This document shows, piece after piece, positions 1-8,762 of a DNA stretch of 64,000 nucleotides (its first letter is position 1; each line of letters starts with the position of its first letter). The DNA is from Variovorax soli NBRC 106424 (GTDB taxonomy: Bacteria > Pseudomonadota > Gammaproteobacteria > Burkholderiales > Burkholderiaceae_C). The notes under the pieces are model-generated. The model ran no database searches, was not told the DNA's origin, and was given only the letters and a program-made list of their open reading frames with translations. Position numbers and translations under genes: made by a program. The DNA is taken from contig NZ_BCUU01000004.1 of the NCBI RefSeq assembly GCF_001591385.1, forward strand, positions 1-64,000, in the 5' to 3' direction.

Positions 1-843
1 CACCATGCGCGCCGGCGGCGCGCTGGTGACCAGGGCCACGCCCAGGCGCGCCATGCGCGCCAGCAGCGCATCGCGCTCGGCCAGGCCCACGTCGCCCAGG
101 CAGAAGCCGTGGCTGATCACCACCTGGCCCTGCAGGCCCAGCGCCTCGGTGCGGTCCAGGATCAGGCCCAGCGAGAACGCGCCCATGGCACCGGGCTCGT
201 GCAAGTGGATGTCCACCGGCTTGCCGTGCCGCTGCGCGATCGAAAAGAGCACGTCGAGCGAGCGCACCGGGTCGTGGTCGATGGCGCAGGGGTCCAGTCC
301 GCCCAGCACGTCGGCGCCGGCGGCCAGCGCCTGGTCGAGCAGCGCGTCGGTGCCCGGCCGGCCCAGCAGGCCCGATTGCGGGAAGGCGACGATCTGGATG
401 TCCATCAAACCGCGCAGCGCCTCGCGCGTGCGCAGCACGCCTTCGAGGTGGCGCAGGCCGGCCTGCGTGTCCACGTCCACATGCGTGCGGATGCGCGTGG
501 TGCCCAGGGCCAGGAAGGCCATCGCCAGCGCCTTCGACTGCGCGCCGGCGTCATGGCCGCTGGCGGCGCGGAAGGCGCGCTCGTTGTCGATCTTGTCGGT
601 GAGCAGCGGACCGACCTCGTTGCGGTACCAGTCCATGCCCCACAGCGTCTTGTCCAGGTGCGTGTGGCTTTCCACCAGGCCTGGCAGCAGCAATGCGCCC
701 TCGCCCTCTTCAACGGCGCAGCCCGCGGTCGCCGGCAGCCTGGCACCCAGCGCCGAGATGCGCCCGCCCCGCAGCAGAATGTCCACGGCCTGCGCACCCA
801 GCGGGCGAACGTTGCGGATGAGAAGGTCGGAAGGCGCGGTCAT
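1..843 (-). CDS. Amidohydrolase, cytosine deaminase-like (partial, 3' end outside window)
   Basis: Read from an ATG at 843, 281 codons are in the window and the frame is still open at base 1, so the C-terminus is missing. Metal-dependent amidohydrolase features are visible: HTHLDK at about residues 60-65, HVDVD in mid-protein, DIHLHE, and ISHGFCLG near the cut end. These are the usual metal-ligand segments of the cytosine deaminase / N-acyl hydrolase branch. It would hydrolyse a cyclic or acyl amide in the cytosol; the substrate cannot be told. The gene is divergent from a GntR regulator, with a 12-bp palindrome between them, which suggests substrate-responsive control. Confidence 0.85.
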   Translation of the reverse strand, partial: MTAPSDLLIRNVRPLGAQAVDILLRGGRISALGARLPATAGCAVEEGEGALLLPGLVESHTHLDKTLWGMDWYRNEVGPLLTDKIDNERAFRAASGHDAGAQSKALAMAFLALGTTRIRTHVDVDTQAGLRHLEGVLRTREALRGLMDIQIVAFPQSGLLGRPGTDALLDQALAAGADVLGGLDPCAIDHDPVRSLDVLFSIAQRHGKPVDIHLHEPGAMGAFSLGLILDRTEALGLQGQVVISHGFCLGDVGLAERDALLARMARLGVALVTSAPPARMV

Positions 844-890
844 CGAGGCTCCAGCTGCTGCTGTCTAGATAGTTGACGATACACGTATTT

Positions 891-902
891 TTGGTTAACC
901 AA
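891..902. promoter_or_regulatory. Perfect 12-bp palindrome, candidate GntR operator
   Basis: TTGGTTAACCAA is its own reverse complement and lies in the AT-rich part (about 862-905) of the divergent spacer between the amidohydrolase and GntR genes. FCD-type GntR proteins usually bind short palindromes of this kind. The assignment to the neighbouring regulator is inference. Confidence 0.5.
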
Positions 903-971
903 CACCCGCCTTGCCACGAGGGCCGAGCGCCGCTCTACTAACATGTGCGGCGTTTTCCCCCAGCTGCCCAC

Positions 972-1820
972 ATGCCCACCACCACGACCGGCCGCCGCCC
1001 CGCAAGCCCCGCCCCCGCCCGCCGCCGAAGCACGGCCAAGCCCGAAGCACCGCCTGCCGAAAACGGCTCGGAGGTGGACCAGCGCGTCTACGAGGCGGTG
1101 TCCAGGGCGCTGCTCAGCGGCAAGCTGCGGCCCGGCGCACCTTTGCGGGAACGCGCACTGGCCGAAGCGCTGGGCTGCACCCGTGGAGCCATCCGGAAGG
1201 TGCTCGCACGCATGGGCGTCGAAAGGCGCCTGGTGCTGGAACACAACCGCGGCGCCTTCGTGCCCAACCCGTCGGAGGAAGACATGCGCGGCGTCTACCG
1301 CGCGCGGCGCATCGTCGAGGCGGGGCTGATCAGCACGCTGTGGGGCCGCCTTTCGCGCGAGCAGCGTGCGGCGCTGCACCGGCATGTGCAGGCCGAGCAG
1401 AAGGCGTTCAAGGAGGGCCGGCGCGAAGATGCGTTCCGCCTGGCCGGCGATTTCCATCTGCTGCTGGCGCAGATGGCGCAAAGCGAGGAGCTGCTGTCGT
1501 ACATGAAGCGCCTGGTCAGCAACACCGAGCTGTACAAGGCGCTGTTCGACAGCGTGGAGGCGGCCAGCTGCGCGCCGCGCGAGCACGAGGAGATCATCGA
1601 TGCGCTGGCGGGTCCCTCGCTGCAACGCGCGCTGCAGCTGGCCATGGCGCATCTGGACGAGCTGGAGCAGCGGGTGATTGCCGGCGCACGGGCCGAACGC
1701 GAGAGCGACCTGGCGCAGATCCTCGCCGCTACCTCGCCCGCGCCGCGCGGCGATGCCGCGGCGCGGGCAGCCACGCTCAGAAGCGGTACGTCACGGCCAC
1801 GTAAGGCACGATCGGGTTGA
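972..1820 (+). CDS. GntR family transcriptional regulator (FCD type)
   Basis: A 282-residue DNA-binding regulator. After a basic, Pro/Ala-rich N-terminal stretch comes a winged helix-turn-helix (about residues 38-100, with LRERALAEALGCTRGAIRKV) and then an all-helical effector domain of FCD type. I chose ATG 972 (MPTTTTG) over 945, because the extra nine residues look non-conserved. Its last 44 bases overlap the 3' end of the convergent OmpW gene, so the basic tail is probably not constrained. The divergent amidohydrolase and the palindrome at 891-902 make that gene the likely target; the ligand is unknown. Confidence 0.85.
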   Translation: MPTTTTGRRPASPAPARRRSTAKPEAPPAENGSEVDQRVYEAVSRALLSGKLRPGAPLRERALAEALGCTRGAIRKVLARMGVERRLVLEHNRGAFVPNPSEEDMRGVYRARRIVEAGLISTLWGRLSREQRAALHRHVQAEQKAFKEGRREDAFRLAGDFHLLLAQMAQSEELLSYMKRLVSNTELYKALFDSVEAASCAPREHEEIIDALAGPSLQRALQLAMAHLDELEQRVIAGARAERESDLAQILAATSPAPRGDAAARAATLRSGTSRPRKARSG

Positions 1821-2538
1821 GCTTCAGGCTGGCTTCGCTCGTGCCCAGCTGCGCGCCGGTGGCTGCGCTGGTGGTGGTGAGCTTGGCGGTGGTCTTCAGC
1901 GGGATGTAGGACACCGAGGCAGACACGCCCCAGTGCTTGTCGAACTGGTAGGCCGCGCCGATGTTGAACACCGGTGCGAACGAGCTGTCGAGCTTGGCGG
2001 TGGTGACCGTCGAGCCCGGCGGGCGGCGCAGCAGGCCGCCCATGGCGTTCTGCATGCCCGGCGTCAGCTCCACGTCGCTGTACCAGACATAGGTCACGCC
2101 CAGGCCCACATAGGGGCGGAAGGCGGCGTTGCCTTCGTTGAAGTAGTACTTGCCCAGCAGCGTCGGGCTCCATTGGCGGGCTTCGCCGAGCTCGCCGACC
2201 GGCGCCAGGCTGCCCGCGCCTTCCAGCTTGAACCTGGGCGGCACGCCCAGCACGCCTTCGACGGCCCAGTGGCTGTCGAGGAAGTACATGGCCGACAGGC
2301 CCAGCGTGTCGGAGCTGCTCACCTTCGCATCCGAGCCCGGCACATGCATGTTCACCGGCGAGGTCAGGTTCAGGCCCTCGCTCGAATCCTGCGGCGCGAA
2401 ATGCAGCCAGCCGGCACCAAGCACCCAGTCGCCGGCCTGTTGCGCCATGGCGCTGCCACCGCCGGCCAGGAGGGCCGCGGCCACGGCGGCCTGCATCGTC
2501 GTTCGGGTGTTCTTCATCTTCACGATCTTCTTGTTCAA
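1777..2538 (-). CDS. OmpW family outer-membrane porin
   Basis: A 253-residue protein with a signal peptide (basic start, then AAVAAALLAGGGSAMAQ) and an eight-strand beta-barrel pattern ending in VPYVAVTYRF, a typical C-terminal aromatic outer-membrane signature. GDWVLGAGW at the mature N-terminus and the RPYVGLGVTYVWY segment fit OmpW. The start is probably TTG at 2538: GGAG lies 6 nt before it, whereas the in-frame ATG at 2517 is 27 nt from that site. OmpW proteins form small hydrophobic channels in the outer membrane. Monocistronic, and convergent with the GntR gene. Confidence 0.88.
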   Translation of the reverse strand: MNKKIVKMKNTRTTMQAAVAAALLAGGGSAMAQQAGDWVLGAGWLHFAPQDSSEGLNLTSPVNMHVPGSDAKVSSSDTLGLSAMYFLDSHWAVEGVLGVPPRFKLEGAGSLAPVGELGEARQWSPTLLGKYYFNEGNAAFRPYVGLGVTYVWYSDVELTPGMQNAMGGLLRRPPGSTVTTAKLDSSFAPVFNIGAAYQFDKHWGVSASVSYIPLKTTAKLTTTSAATGAQLGTSEASLKLNPIVPYVAVTYRF

Positions 2539-2651
2539 GAATTTCTCCGTTGTTATGGGTTGAGGGGGACGACTGTGCGAGCGCGCCCTTCCGAGCCGAG
2601 TTCCGCCGAGGGTGTCATGCGCGGGACATGCCCCCTACACTCGCACGCATC

Positions 2652-3926
2652 ATGCAAACGTACTTGGTAGGCGGCGCGGTGCGCGACCGCTTGTTGGGCT
2701 TGCCGGGCTCGGACCGCGACTGGGTCGTGGTGGGCGCGAGCCCGAAGGAAATGACCGACCTGGGCTACCTCCCCGTGGGCCGGGACTTTCCTGTGTTCCT
2801 GCACCCCGAAACACGGGAGGAACATGCGCTGGCCCGCACCGAACGCAAGAGCGCGCCAGGCTACCGCGGCTTCGTGGTCCATGCCGACCCGGGCGTGACG
2901 CTGGAAGAAGACCTGGCACGGCGCGACCTCAGCATCAACGCGATCGCGGTACCCCGGGCGCTGGCCGATAGAGATCGCTTCGACGAAGCCGACCTGATCG
3001 ACCCCTACGGCGGCCTGCGCGACCTGCGCGGCAAGATCCTTCGCCACGTGACCGATGCCTTTCGCGAAGACCCGGTGCGCATCCTTCGCCTGGCCCGCTT
3101 TGCCGCACGCTTCGCCGATTTCTCCGTGGCGCCCGACACCATGGCGCTGATGCGCCGGATGGTTCGCGACGGCGAGGCCGATGCACTGGTGCCCGAGCGG
3201 GTATGGCAGGAGCTCGCGCGCGGCCTGATGGAAGGCAAGCCCTCGCGCATGTTCGAGGTGCTGCGCGAATGCGGCGCGCTGAAGGTGCTGCTGCCCGAGG
3301 TGGATCGCCTCTGGGGCGTGCCGCAGCCCGAGGCGCATCACCCCGAGGTCGACACCGGCGTGCACCTGATGATGGTGCTGGACATGTCGGCACGGCTGCA
3401 GGCCCCGCTGCCGGTGCGCTTTGCCTGCCTGACGCACGACCTGGGCAAGGGCACCACGCCGCAGGACGTGCTGCCGCGCCACCTCGGCCACGAACAGCGC
3501 AGCGCAAAACTGCTCAAGCAGGTCTGCGAGCGCTGGCGCGTGCCGGTGGACATCCGCGAACTGGCCGATGTGGTGGCGCGCGAGCACGGCAACATCCACC
3601 GCAGCGGCGAGTTGAACGCCACCGCCGTGCTTCGGCTGCTGGAACGCTGCGATGCAATCCGCAAGCCCGAGCGATTCGGACAGGCGCTGCTGGCCTGCGA
3701 GTGCGACGCACGCGGCCGGCTGGGCCTGCAAGAGCGGCCCTACCCGCAGCGCCAGCGCCTGCAGGCGGCCTTGGATGCGGCGCTGGCGGTGCCCACCGAA
3801 CCCATCGCGCAAGCCGCGCAGCAGCGCGGCGCCAAGGGTCCGGAAATCGGCGCCGCCATCAGCCGGGCGCGGGCCGAGGCCGTGGCACAGGCACTGCCTC
3901 GGCCCGAAGCCCCATCGATTGAGTAG
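2652..3926 (+). CDS. cca: Multifunctional CCA tRNA nucleotidyltransferase / HD phosphohydrolase
   Basis: A 424-residue class II CCA-adding enzyme. It opens with YLVGGAVRDRLLGLPGSDRDWVVVG, holding the G-G/A-V-R-D motif and the DxD metal ligands, then EEDLARRDLSINAIA, the RNA-binding head and neck, and a C-terminal HD domain (ACLTHDLGKG) like the 412-residue E. coli protein, which also has 2'-phosphatase/phosphodiesterase activity. It repairs and completes the 3' CCA end of tRNAs. ATG 2652 is used because conserved sequence begins there; the upstream in-frame extension to 2550 is unlike any CCA N-terminus. Confidence 0.95.
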   Translation: MQTYLVGGAVRDRLLGLPGSDRDWVVVGASPKEMTDLGYLPVGRDFPVFLHPETREEHALARTERKSAPGYRGFVVHADPGVTLEEDLARRDLSINAIAVPRALADRDRFDEADLIDPYGGLRDLRGKILRHVTDAFREDPVRILRLARFAARFADFSVAPDTMALMRRMVRDGEADALVPERVWQELARGLMEGKPSRMFEVLRECGALKVLLPEVDRLWGVPQPEAHHPEVDTGVHLMMVLDMSARLQAPLPVRFACLTHDLGKGTTPQDVLPRHLGHEQRSAKLLKQVCERWRVPVDIRELADVVAREHGNIHRSGELNATAVLRLLERCDAIRKPERFGQALLACECDARGRLGLQERPYPQRQRLQAALDAALAVPTEPIAQAAQQRGAKGPEIGAAISRARAEAVAQALPRPEAPSIE

Positions 3927-3974
3927 GTATTGGCCGACGCGGGTCGCGCCGCGAGTCTGCTAAGGTTTGCGGCG

Positions 3975-4751
3975 ATGCAGACGCCACCCCGCCTCCGCTC
4001 CGACGCCGCGCTGTTCCTGGACTTCGACGGCACCCTGGTCGGCATCGCCGAGACGCCTGAAGCGATCGAGGTGCCGCAAGGCCTGGTCGCGCTGCTCACC
4101 GACCTGCACGACTGGCTGGGCGGCGCATTGGCCGTCGTCTCGGGCCGGCAGATCGACGTGCTCGACCGCTTTCTCGCGCCCCTGCGCCTGCCCGCCGCCG
4201 GCGAGCACGGCGTGCAGCGGCGCGATGCCACCGGCAACATGCGCGAGCAGACACCGCCCGACCTGCAGGCGGTGCTGGACGTGGCCAACCACCTGGCGGG
4301 CAACTACCCCGACCTGCTGGTGGAGCGCAAGCACGCCGCTGTCGCGCTGCACTACCGCCGCGCGCCGCAGCTGGAACATCTTTGCCGCAATGCGCTGCTG
4401 GGCGTCATCGCCAAAGAGCCGCGGCTGGAACTGATGCACGGCAAGGCGGTGTTCGAAGTCAAGCCGGCCGGCATCAATAAGGGCATTGCCATCGACGAGT
4501 TCATGAACGAGCCGCCCTTTGCCGGCCGCGTGCCGGTGTTCGCCGGCGACGACACCACCGACGAGAGCGGCTTCGCCATCGTGCAGCCGCGCGGCGGCGT
4601 GGCCATCAAGGTCGGCAGCGGCCCCAGCCTCGCCCAGCACCGGCTCGAGTCGCCGCTGGCCGTCTTCGAATGGCTGGCCGCCGCGCGCGGCGCGCAGCCC
4701 GACCCCACCCCATCTTCTTCCGCCAGGAACAGCAAGGACGAGCCTGCATGA
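3975..4751 (+). CDS. otsB: Trehalose-6-phosphate phosphatase
   Basis: A 258-residue HAD-superfamily phosphatase that removes phosphate from trehalose-6-phosphate. Motif I is LDFDGTLVGI, the SGR motif (VVSGRQID) follows, and motif IV is GDDTTDE, all standard for OtsB. Start ATG 3975 (MQTPPRL) puts the catalytic motif 16 residues in. First gene of a three-gene trehalose operon; its stop overlaps the next start (ATGA at 4748-4751), which implies translational coupling. It works with OtsA encoded 2 kb downstream. Confidence 0.93.
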   Translation: MQTPPRLRSDAALFLDFDGTLVGIAETPEAIEVPQGLVALLTDLHDWLGGALAVVSGRQIDVLDRFLAPLRLPAAGEHGVQRRDATGNMREQTPPDLQAVLDVANHLAGNYPDLLVERKHAAVALHYRRAPQLEHLCRNALLGVIAKEPRLELMHGKAVFEVKPAGINKGIAIDEFMNEPPFAGRVPVFAGDDTTDESGFAIVQPRGGVAIKVGSGPSLAQHRLESPLAVFEWLAAARGAQPDPTPSSSARNSKDEPA

Positions 4752-6619
4752 CGGACAACAACGAGGCGAACAAGGCACTGATCGACGAAGCCACCCTCGC
4801 CACCCCCGCCGAGGCGCCGCCGGAATTTCCACCGGCAGCCCCCGCCTCGCTGTCGGTGGGCGTGATCGGCAACTGCGCCTTCAGCGCACTGGTCGACCAG
4901 CGCGCGCGCATCGTGTGGTGCTGCCTGCCGCGCTTCGACGGCGAGCCGGTGTTCAACGCGCTGCTCGACAACAGCGACAACGGCAGCGCCTGGGCCATCG
5001 AGCTGGAAGACTTCGCCACCGCCGAGCAGGAATACGAGCACAACACCGCCGTGCTGCGCACACGCCTGTACGACAGCAAGGGCCAGGGCATCGAGATCAC
5101 CGATTTCGCGCCGCGCTTCTTCAGCCGCTCGCGCTACTTCCGCCCCTTGAGCATCGTGCGCCGGGTGCGCCCGGTGGCCGGCGCGCCGCGCATCCGCATC
5201 ACGCTCGAGCCGCGCTTCCAGTGGGGCGAAACCAGGCCCACCATCACGCGCGGCAGCAACCACATCCGCTACGTGGGGCCCGACACCACCTTGCGCCTGA
5301 CCACCGATGCGCCGGTGTCGCACATCCTGTCGCGCCAGCCCTTCGTGATGGCGCGCGACTACCACTTCATCCTCGGCGCCGACGAGACGCTGACGGACGG
5401 CATCGCCGACACGGTGCGCCACTTCGAGCAGGAAACCATCTCCTACTGGCGCACCTGGAGCAAGCGCCTGGCCATTCCCTTCGAGTGGCAGGAGGCGGTG
5501 ATCCGCGCCGCCATCACGCTGAAGATGTCGCTGTACGAGGACACGGGCGCCATCGTCGCGGCCATGACCACCAGCATTCCCGAAGCGCCCGGCAGCCAGC
5601 GCAACTGGGACTACCGCTACTGCTGGCTGCGCGATGCCTTCTTCGTGGTGCGCGCGCTCAACTCGCTCAGCGAAGTGGGCACCATGGAGGACTACCTGCG
5701 CTGGCTCACCAACGTGGTGGTGGGCTCGCGCGGCGAGCACATCCAGCCGCTGTACGGCATCGGGCTGGAGCGGCACCTGCCCGAATCCATCGTCGACTTC
5801 CTGCCCGGCTACCGCGGCATGGGGCCGGTGCGCGTGGGCAACCAGGCACAGGAGCACTTCCAGCACGACGTGTACGGCAACATCGTGCTGGGCGCGGCCC
5901 AGGCCTTTCACGACCACCGACTGCTGCGGCGCGCGGGGGAGGCGGAGTTTCCGCACCTGGAGGCGGTGGGCGAGCAGGCCATCCGCGTCTACGGCACGCC
6001 CGATGCCGGCATGTGGGAGCTGCGCACGCGCGCCCGTGTGCACACCAGCTCAGCCCTGATGAGCTGGGCGGCCTGCGACCGCCTGGCCAAGATCGCCCGC
6101 GCCATCGGCAAGCCCGACCGCGCCGCCTACTGGCACGGCCATGCGGCGCGCATGCGCGAAGAGATATTGGCCAAGTCCTGGAGCGAAGAGCGCCAGGCCT
6201 TTGCCGAGAGCTTTGGCGGCAACGAGCTGGACGCCAGCATCCTGCTGATGGTGGAAGTGGGCCTGATCGAGGCGCGCGACCCGCGCTTCATCTCGACCGT
6301 GGACGCCATGGAGAAGACACTTTGCGACGGACCCTACATGCGCCGCTACGAGGCGGCGGACGACTTCGGCAAGCCCGAGACGGCCTTCAACATCTGCACC
6401 TTCTGGCGCATCGACGCGCTGGCCAAGATCGGCCGCAAGGCCGAGGCGCGCCAGATCTTCGAGACCATGCTGGCAGCGCGCAATCCGCTGGGCCTCTTGT
6501 CGGAAGACACGCATCCGGTCACGGGCGAGATGTGGGGCAACTTCCCGCAGACGTATTCGATGGTGGGGATCATCAACGCGGCAGTGCGCCTCTCCGCGCC
6601 TTGGGATTCAGCGATTTGA
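4748..6619 (+). CDS. Glycoside hydrolase family 15 protein (glucoamylase/trehalase-like)
   Basis: A 623-residue (alpha/alpha)6-barrel protein without a signal peptide, hence cytosolic. It has the GH15 beta-sandwich N-domain (IGNCAFSALVDQRARIVWCCLPRFDGEP split over residues about 37-65) and catalytic-barrel segments NWDYRYCWLRDA and CTFWRIDALAKIGR. Relatives are annotated as glucoamylases, but some bacterial GH15 enzymes are trehalases. Sitting between otsB and otsA, overlapping otsB by 4 bp and 10 bp before otsA, it probably trims or recycles trehalose or a related glucoside; that function is inferred from context. Confidence 0.88.
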   Translation: MTDNNEANKALIDEATLATPAEAPPEFPPAAPASLSVGVIGNCAFSALVDQRARIVWCCLPRFDGEPVFNALLDNSDNGSAWAIELEDFATAEQEYEHNTAVLRTRLYDSKGQGIEITDFAPRFFSRSRYFRPLSIVRRVRPVAGAPRIRITLEPRFQWGETRPTITRGSNHIRYVGPDTTLRLTTDAPVSHILSRQPFVMARDYHFILGADETLTDGIADTVRHFEQETISYWRTWSKRLAIPFEWQEAVIRAAITLKMSLYEDTGAIVAAMTTSIPEAPGSQRNWDYRYCWLRDAFFVVRALNSLSEVGTMEDYLRWLTNVVVGSRGEHIQPLYGIGLERHLPESIVDFLPGYRGMGPVRVGNQAQEHFQHDVYGNIVLGAAQAFHDHRLLRRAGEAEFPHLEAVGEQAIRVYGTPDAGMWELRTRARVHTSSALMSWAACDRLAKIARAIGKPDRAAYWHGHAARMREEILAKSWSEERQAFAESFGGNELDASILLMVEVGLIEARDPRFISTVDAMEKTLCDGPYMRRYEAADDFGKPETAFNICTFWRIDALAKIGRKAEARQIFETMLAARNPLGLLSEDTHPVTGEMWGNFPQTYSMVGIINAAVRLSAPWDSAI

Positions 6620-6629
6620 AGGAGCGTTC

Positions 6630-8027
6630 ATGGGCCGTCTAGTCGTCGTCTCCAACCGCGTGGCGGACCCGCGCAAGGCGGCGGCGGGCGGTCTGGCGGT
6701 GGCGCTGGGCGAATCGCTGCAGCAAAGCGGCGGCATGTGGTTCGGCTGGAGCGGCACGGTGGTGCAGGACGGCCCCACCGGCGAAGGCGAGCTGCACCGC
6801 CAGCAGGCCGGCAAGGTGACGCTGGCCACCATCGACCTCAGCCGCGACGACCACGACAGCTACTACCTGGGCTACAGCAACGACGTGCTGTGGCCGGTGT
6901 TCCACAACCGGCTGGACCTCGCGCATTTCGATGCGGGCTTCATCGGCGGCTACCGGCGGGTCAACCAGCTCTTTGCGCGCAAGCTGATGCCCCTGCTGGC
7001 CGAAGACGACGTGGTCTGGGTGCACGACTACCATCTGATTCCCCTGGCGGCCGAGCTGCGCGCCATGGGCTGCAAGAACCGCATCGGCTTCTTCCTGCAC
7101 ATTCCGCTGCCGCCGCAGATCATCTTCGCGGCCATTCCGCAGCACGACTGGCTCATGCGCTCGCTGTTCGCCTACGACCTGATCGGCCTGCAGGCGAACC
7201 AGGACATCCGGCACTTCGAGCACTACGTGATCAACGAGGCGCAGGGCGAGGTGCTGGGCGACGGCCTGTACAGCGCCTACGGCCACACGGTGCGCGCGGG
7301 CGCCTTCCCCATCGGCATCGACGTGGACGAGTTCGCCGAGCTCACGCACGCCAAGGAATCGCGCGACATGTACGAGACCATGAAGCGCGAGTACGCCACC
7401 CGGCGCCTGCTGGTGGGCATCGACCGGCTCGACTATTCCAAGGGCATTCCGCAGCGCGTGCGCGCCTTTCGCGAGCTGCTGGCCAACTACCCGGAGAACC
7501 GGCGCAGTGCCACGCTGATCCAGATCGCCTCGCCCACGCGCGAGACGGTGGACGCGTATGCCGACATCCGGCGCGAGCTCGAATCCATGTGCGGCGCCAT
7601 CAACGGCGACTTCGGCGAACTGGACTGGATGCCGGTGCGCTACATCCACCGCGTGGTGGCGCGTCGGCGCGTGCCCGGCTTGTGCCGCGCGGCCGCGGTG
7701 GGGCTGGTGACGCCGCTGCGCGACGGCATGAACCTGGTGGCCAAGGAATACGTGGCCGCGCAGGACCCGGCCGACCCGGGCGTGCTGGTGCTGTCGCGCT
7801 TTGCCGGCGCCGCCGAGCAACTGAAGGAAGCGCTGCTGGTGAACCCGTACGACACGCACGGCACCGCGCAGACGCTGCAGCATGCCCTGCGCATGCCGCT
7901 GGAAGAGCGGCGTCTGCGCCACCAGAAGCTGCTCACCCGCATCCGCGAGCAGGATGTGCACTGGTGGCGCAACAGCTTCCTCGAAGCGCTGCGAACCGCG
8001 CCCAGCGAAAGAACCCTGGCGACCTGA
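6630..8027 (+). CDS. otsA: Alpha,alpha-trehalose-phosphate synthase (UDP-forming)
   Basis: A 465-residue GT20 glycosyltransferase joining UDP-glucose and glucose-6-phosphate to trehalose-6-phosphate. Visible are VVSNRVADP at the N-terminus, VWVHDYHLIPLA, the phosphate-binding DRLDYSKGIPQR and the late TPLRDGMNLVAKEY motif. An AAGGAG sits 6 nt before ATG 6630. Last gene of the otsB-GH15-otsA operon; a hairpin follows the stop at once. Product: osmoprotectant trehalose, with OtsB. Confidence 0.95.
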   Translation: MGRLVVVSNRVADPRKAAAGGLAVALGESLQQSGGMWFGWSGTVVQDGPTGEGELHRQQAGKVTLATIDLSRDDHDSYYLGYSNDVLWPVFHNRLDLAHFDAGFIGGYRRVNQLFARKLMPLLAEDDVVWVHDYHLIPLAAELRAMGCKNRIGFFLHIPLPPQIIFAAIPQHDWLMRSLFAYDLIGLQANQDIRHFEHYVINEAQGEVLGDGLYSAYGHTVRAGAFPIGIDVDEFAELTHAKESRDMYETMKREYATRRLLVGIDRLDYSKGIPQRVRAFRELLANYPENRRSATLIQIASPTRETVDAYADIRRELESMCGAINGDFGELDWMPVRYIHRVVARRRVPGLCRAAAVGLVTPLRDGMNLVAKEYVAAQDPADPGVLVLSRFAGAAEQLKEALLVNPYDTHGTAQTLQHALRMPLEERRLRHQKLLTRIREQDVHWWRNSFLEALRTAPSERTLAT

Positions 8028-8030
8028 GGG

Positions 8031-8053
8031 GCAAGCGCCAACTGGGCGCTTGC
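8031..8053 (+). terminator. Hairpin after otsA, probable terminator
   Basis: GCAAGCGCC - AACTG - GGCGCTTGC gives a 9-bp stem with a 5-nt loop, starting 4 bp after the otsA stop. The downstream T-tract is poor (ACTTTCG), so termination may be partial. Its last two bases are shared with the TetR operator-like palindrome. Confidence 0.6.
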
Positions 8054-8079
8054 ACTTTCGCACGCACGTGCTAAAGTGC
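8052..8079. promoter_or_regulatory. 28-bp palindrome before tetR, candidate TetR operator 1
   Basis: Arms GCACTTTCGCACG and CGTGCTAAAGTGC pair at 12 of 13 positions across a 2-bp centre, ending 6 bp before the tetR ATG. Its core TTTCGCAC-N3-CGTGC reappears at 8731-8750. This is the position expected for autorepression by a TetR protein. Confidence 0.7.
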
Positions 8080-8085
8080 GCCGCC

Positions 8086-8688
8086 ATGGACGCCAAGACC
8101 CAGAAAAGCGAACTCACGCGCGCCGCCATCGTCGGCGCCGCGCTCGACCTCGCGTCTGCGCAGGGCCTCGAGTCCATTTCGCTGCAGGCGGTGGCCGACC
8201 GCATCGGCCTGTCCAAGAGCGGCGTGTTCTCGCGCGTGGGCTCGCGCGAGGCGCTGCAGAAAGCGGTGATCGAGGAATACGGGCGCCGCTTCCTGGCCGA
8301 CGTGTTCGTACCCGCCATGCAAAAGCCCAAGGGGCTGCCCCGTCTGGACGAGATCATGCAGCGCTGGATCGTGCGCATGCGCGATGTCGAGGTCCACACC
8401 GGCTGCCTGTACACCGCCGGCGCCTTCGAGCTGGACGACCGCGAAGGCGAACTGCGCGACCTGCTGCACACCGAAGTCATGCGCTGGCGCGCGGCGCTGC
8501 GCCGCACGGTGGCGCAGGCGGTGGAGGTCGGCCACTTCAAGCCCGACACCGACCCCGAGCAGGTGGTCAGCGAGTTGAGCAGCCTGGCCATCGGCCTGCT
8601 GCACGACGCGCGCTTTCTGCGCGACACGCGTGCCGCCGAACGTGCCGTGTCCACCTGGCAGCGGCTGCAGCAAAGCTACCGCGCCTGA
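8086..8688 (+). CDS. TetR family transcriptional regulator
   Basis: A 200-residue repressor. The N-terminal helix-turn-helix is clear (AAIVGAALDLASAQGLESISLQAVADRIGLSKSGVFSRVGSREAL spread over residues about 13-57), followed by a divergent ligand-binding domain with GCLYTAGAFELDD. ATG 8086 is the first start with the family's short lead-in. Two matching palindromes, one before its own start and one before the following small membrane-protein gene, suggest it represses itself and the 8763-9800 operon. The ligand is unknown. Confidence 0.88.
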   Translation: MDAKTQKSELTRAAIVGAALDLASAQGLESISLQAVADRIGLSKSGVFSRVGSREALQKAVIEEYGRRFLADVFVPAMQKPKGLPRLDEIMQRWIVRMRDVEVHTGCLYTAGAFELDDREGELRDLLHTEVMRWRAALRRTVAQAVEVGHFKPDTDPEQVVSELSSLAIGLLHDARFLRDTRAAERAVSTWQRLQQSYRA

Positions 8689-8730
8689 GTTTCGAACCAT
8701 GACCGCACCCCTCCGTTTCGTACGCCGATA

Positions 8731-8750
8731 TTTCGCACAACCGTGCGAAG
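8731..8750. promoter_or_regulatory. Operator-like palindrome before small membrane protein gene, candidate TetR operator 2
   Basis: TTCGCAC-N4-GTGCGAA lies 13 bp upstream of the 39-codon gene. Written as TTTCGCAC-N3-CGTGCGAA it shares 13 fixed positions and the same 3-bp centre with the tetR palindrome (TTTCGCAC-N3-CGTGCTAA), so both are probably bound by the same repressor. Confidence 0.68.
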
Positions 8751-8762
8751 AAAGGTCTTGCC

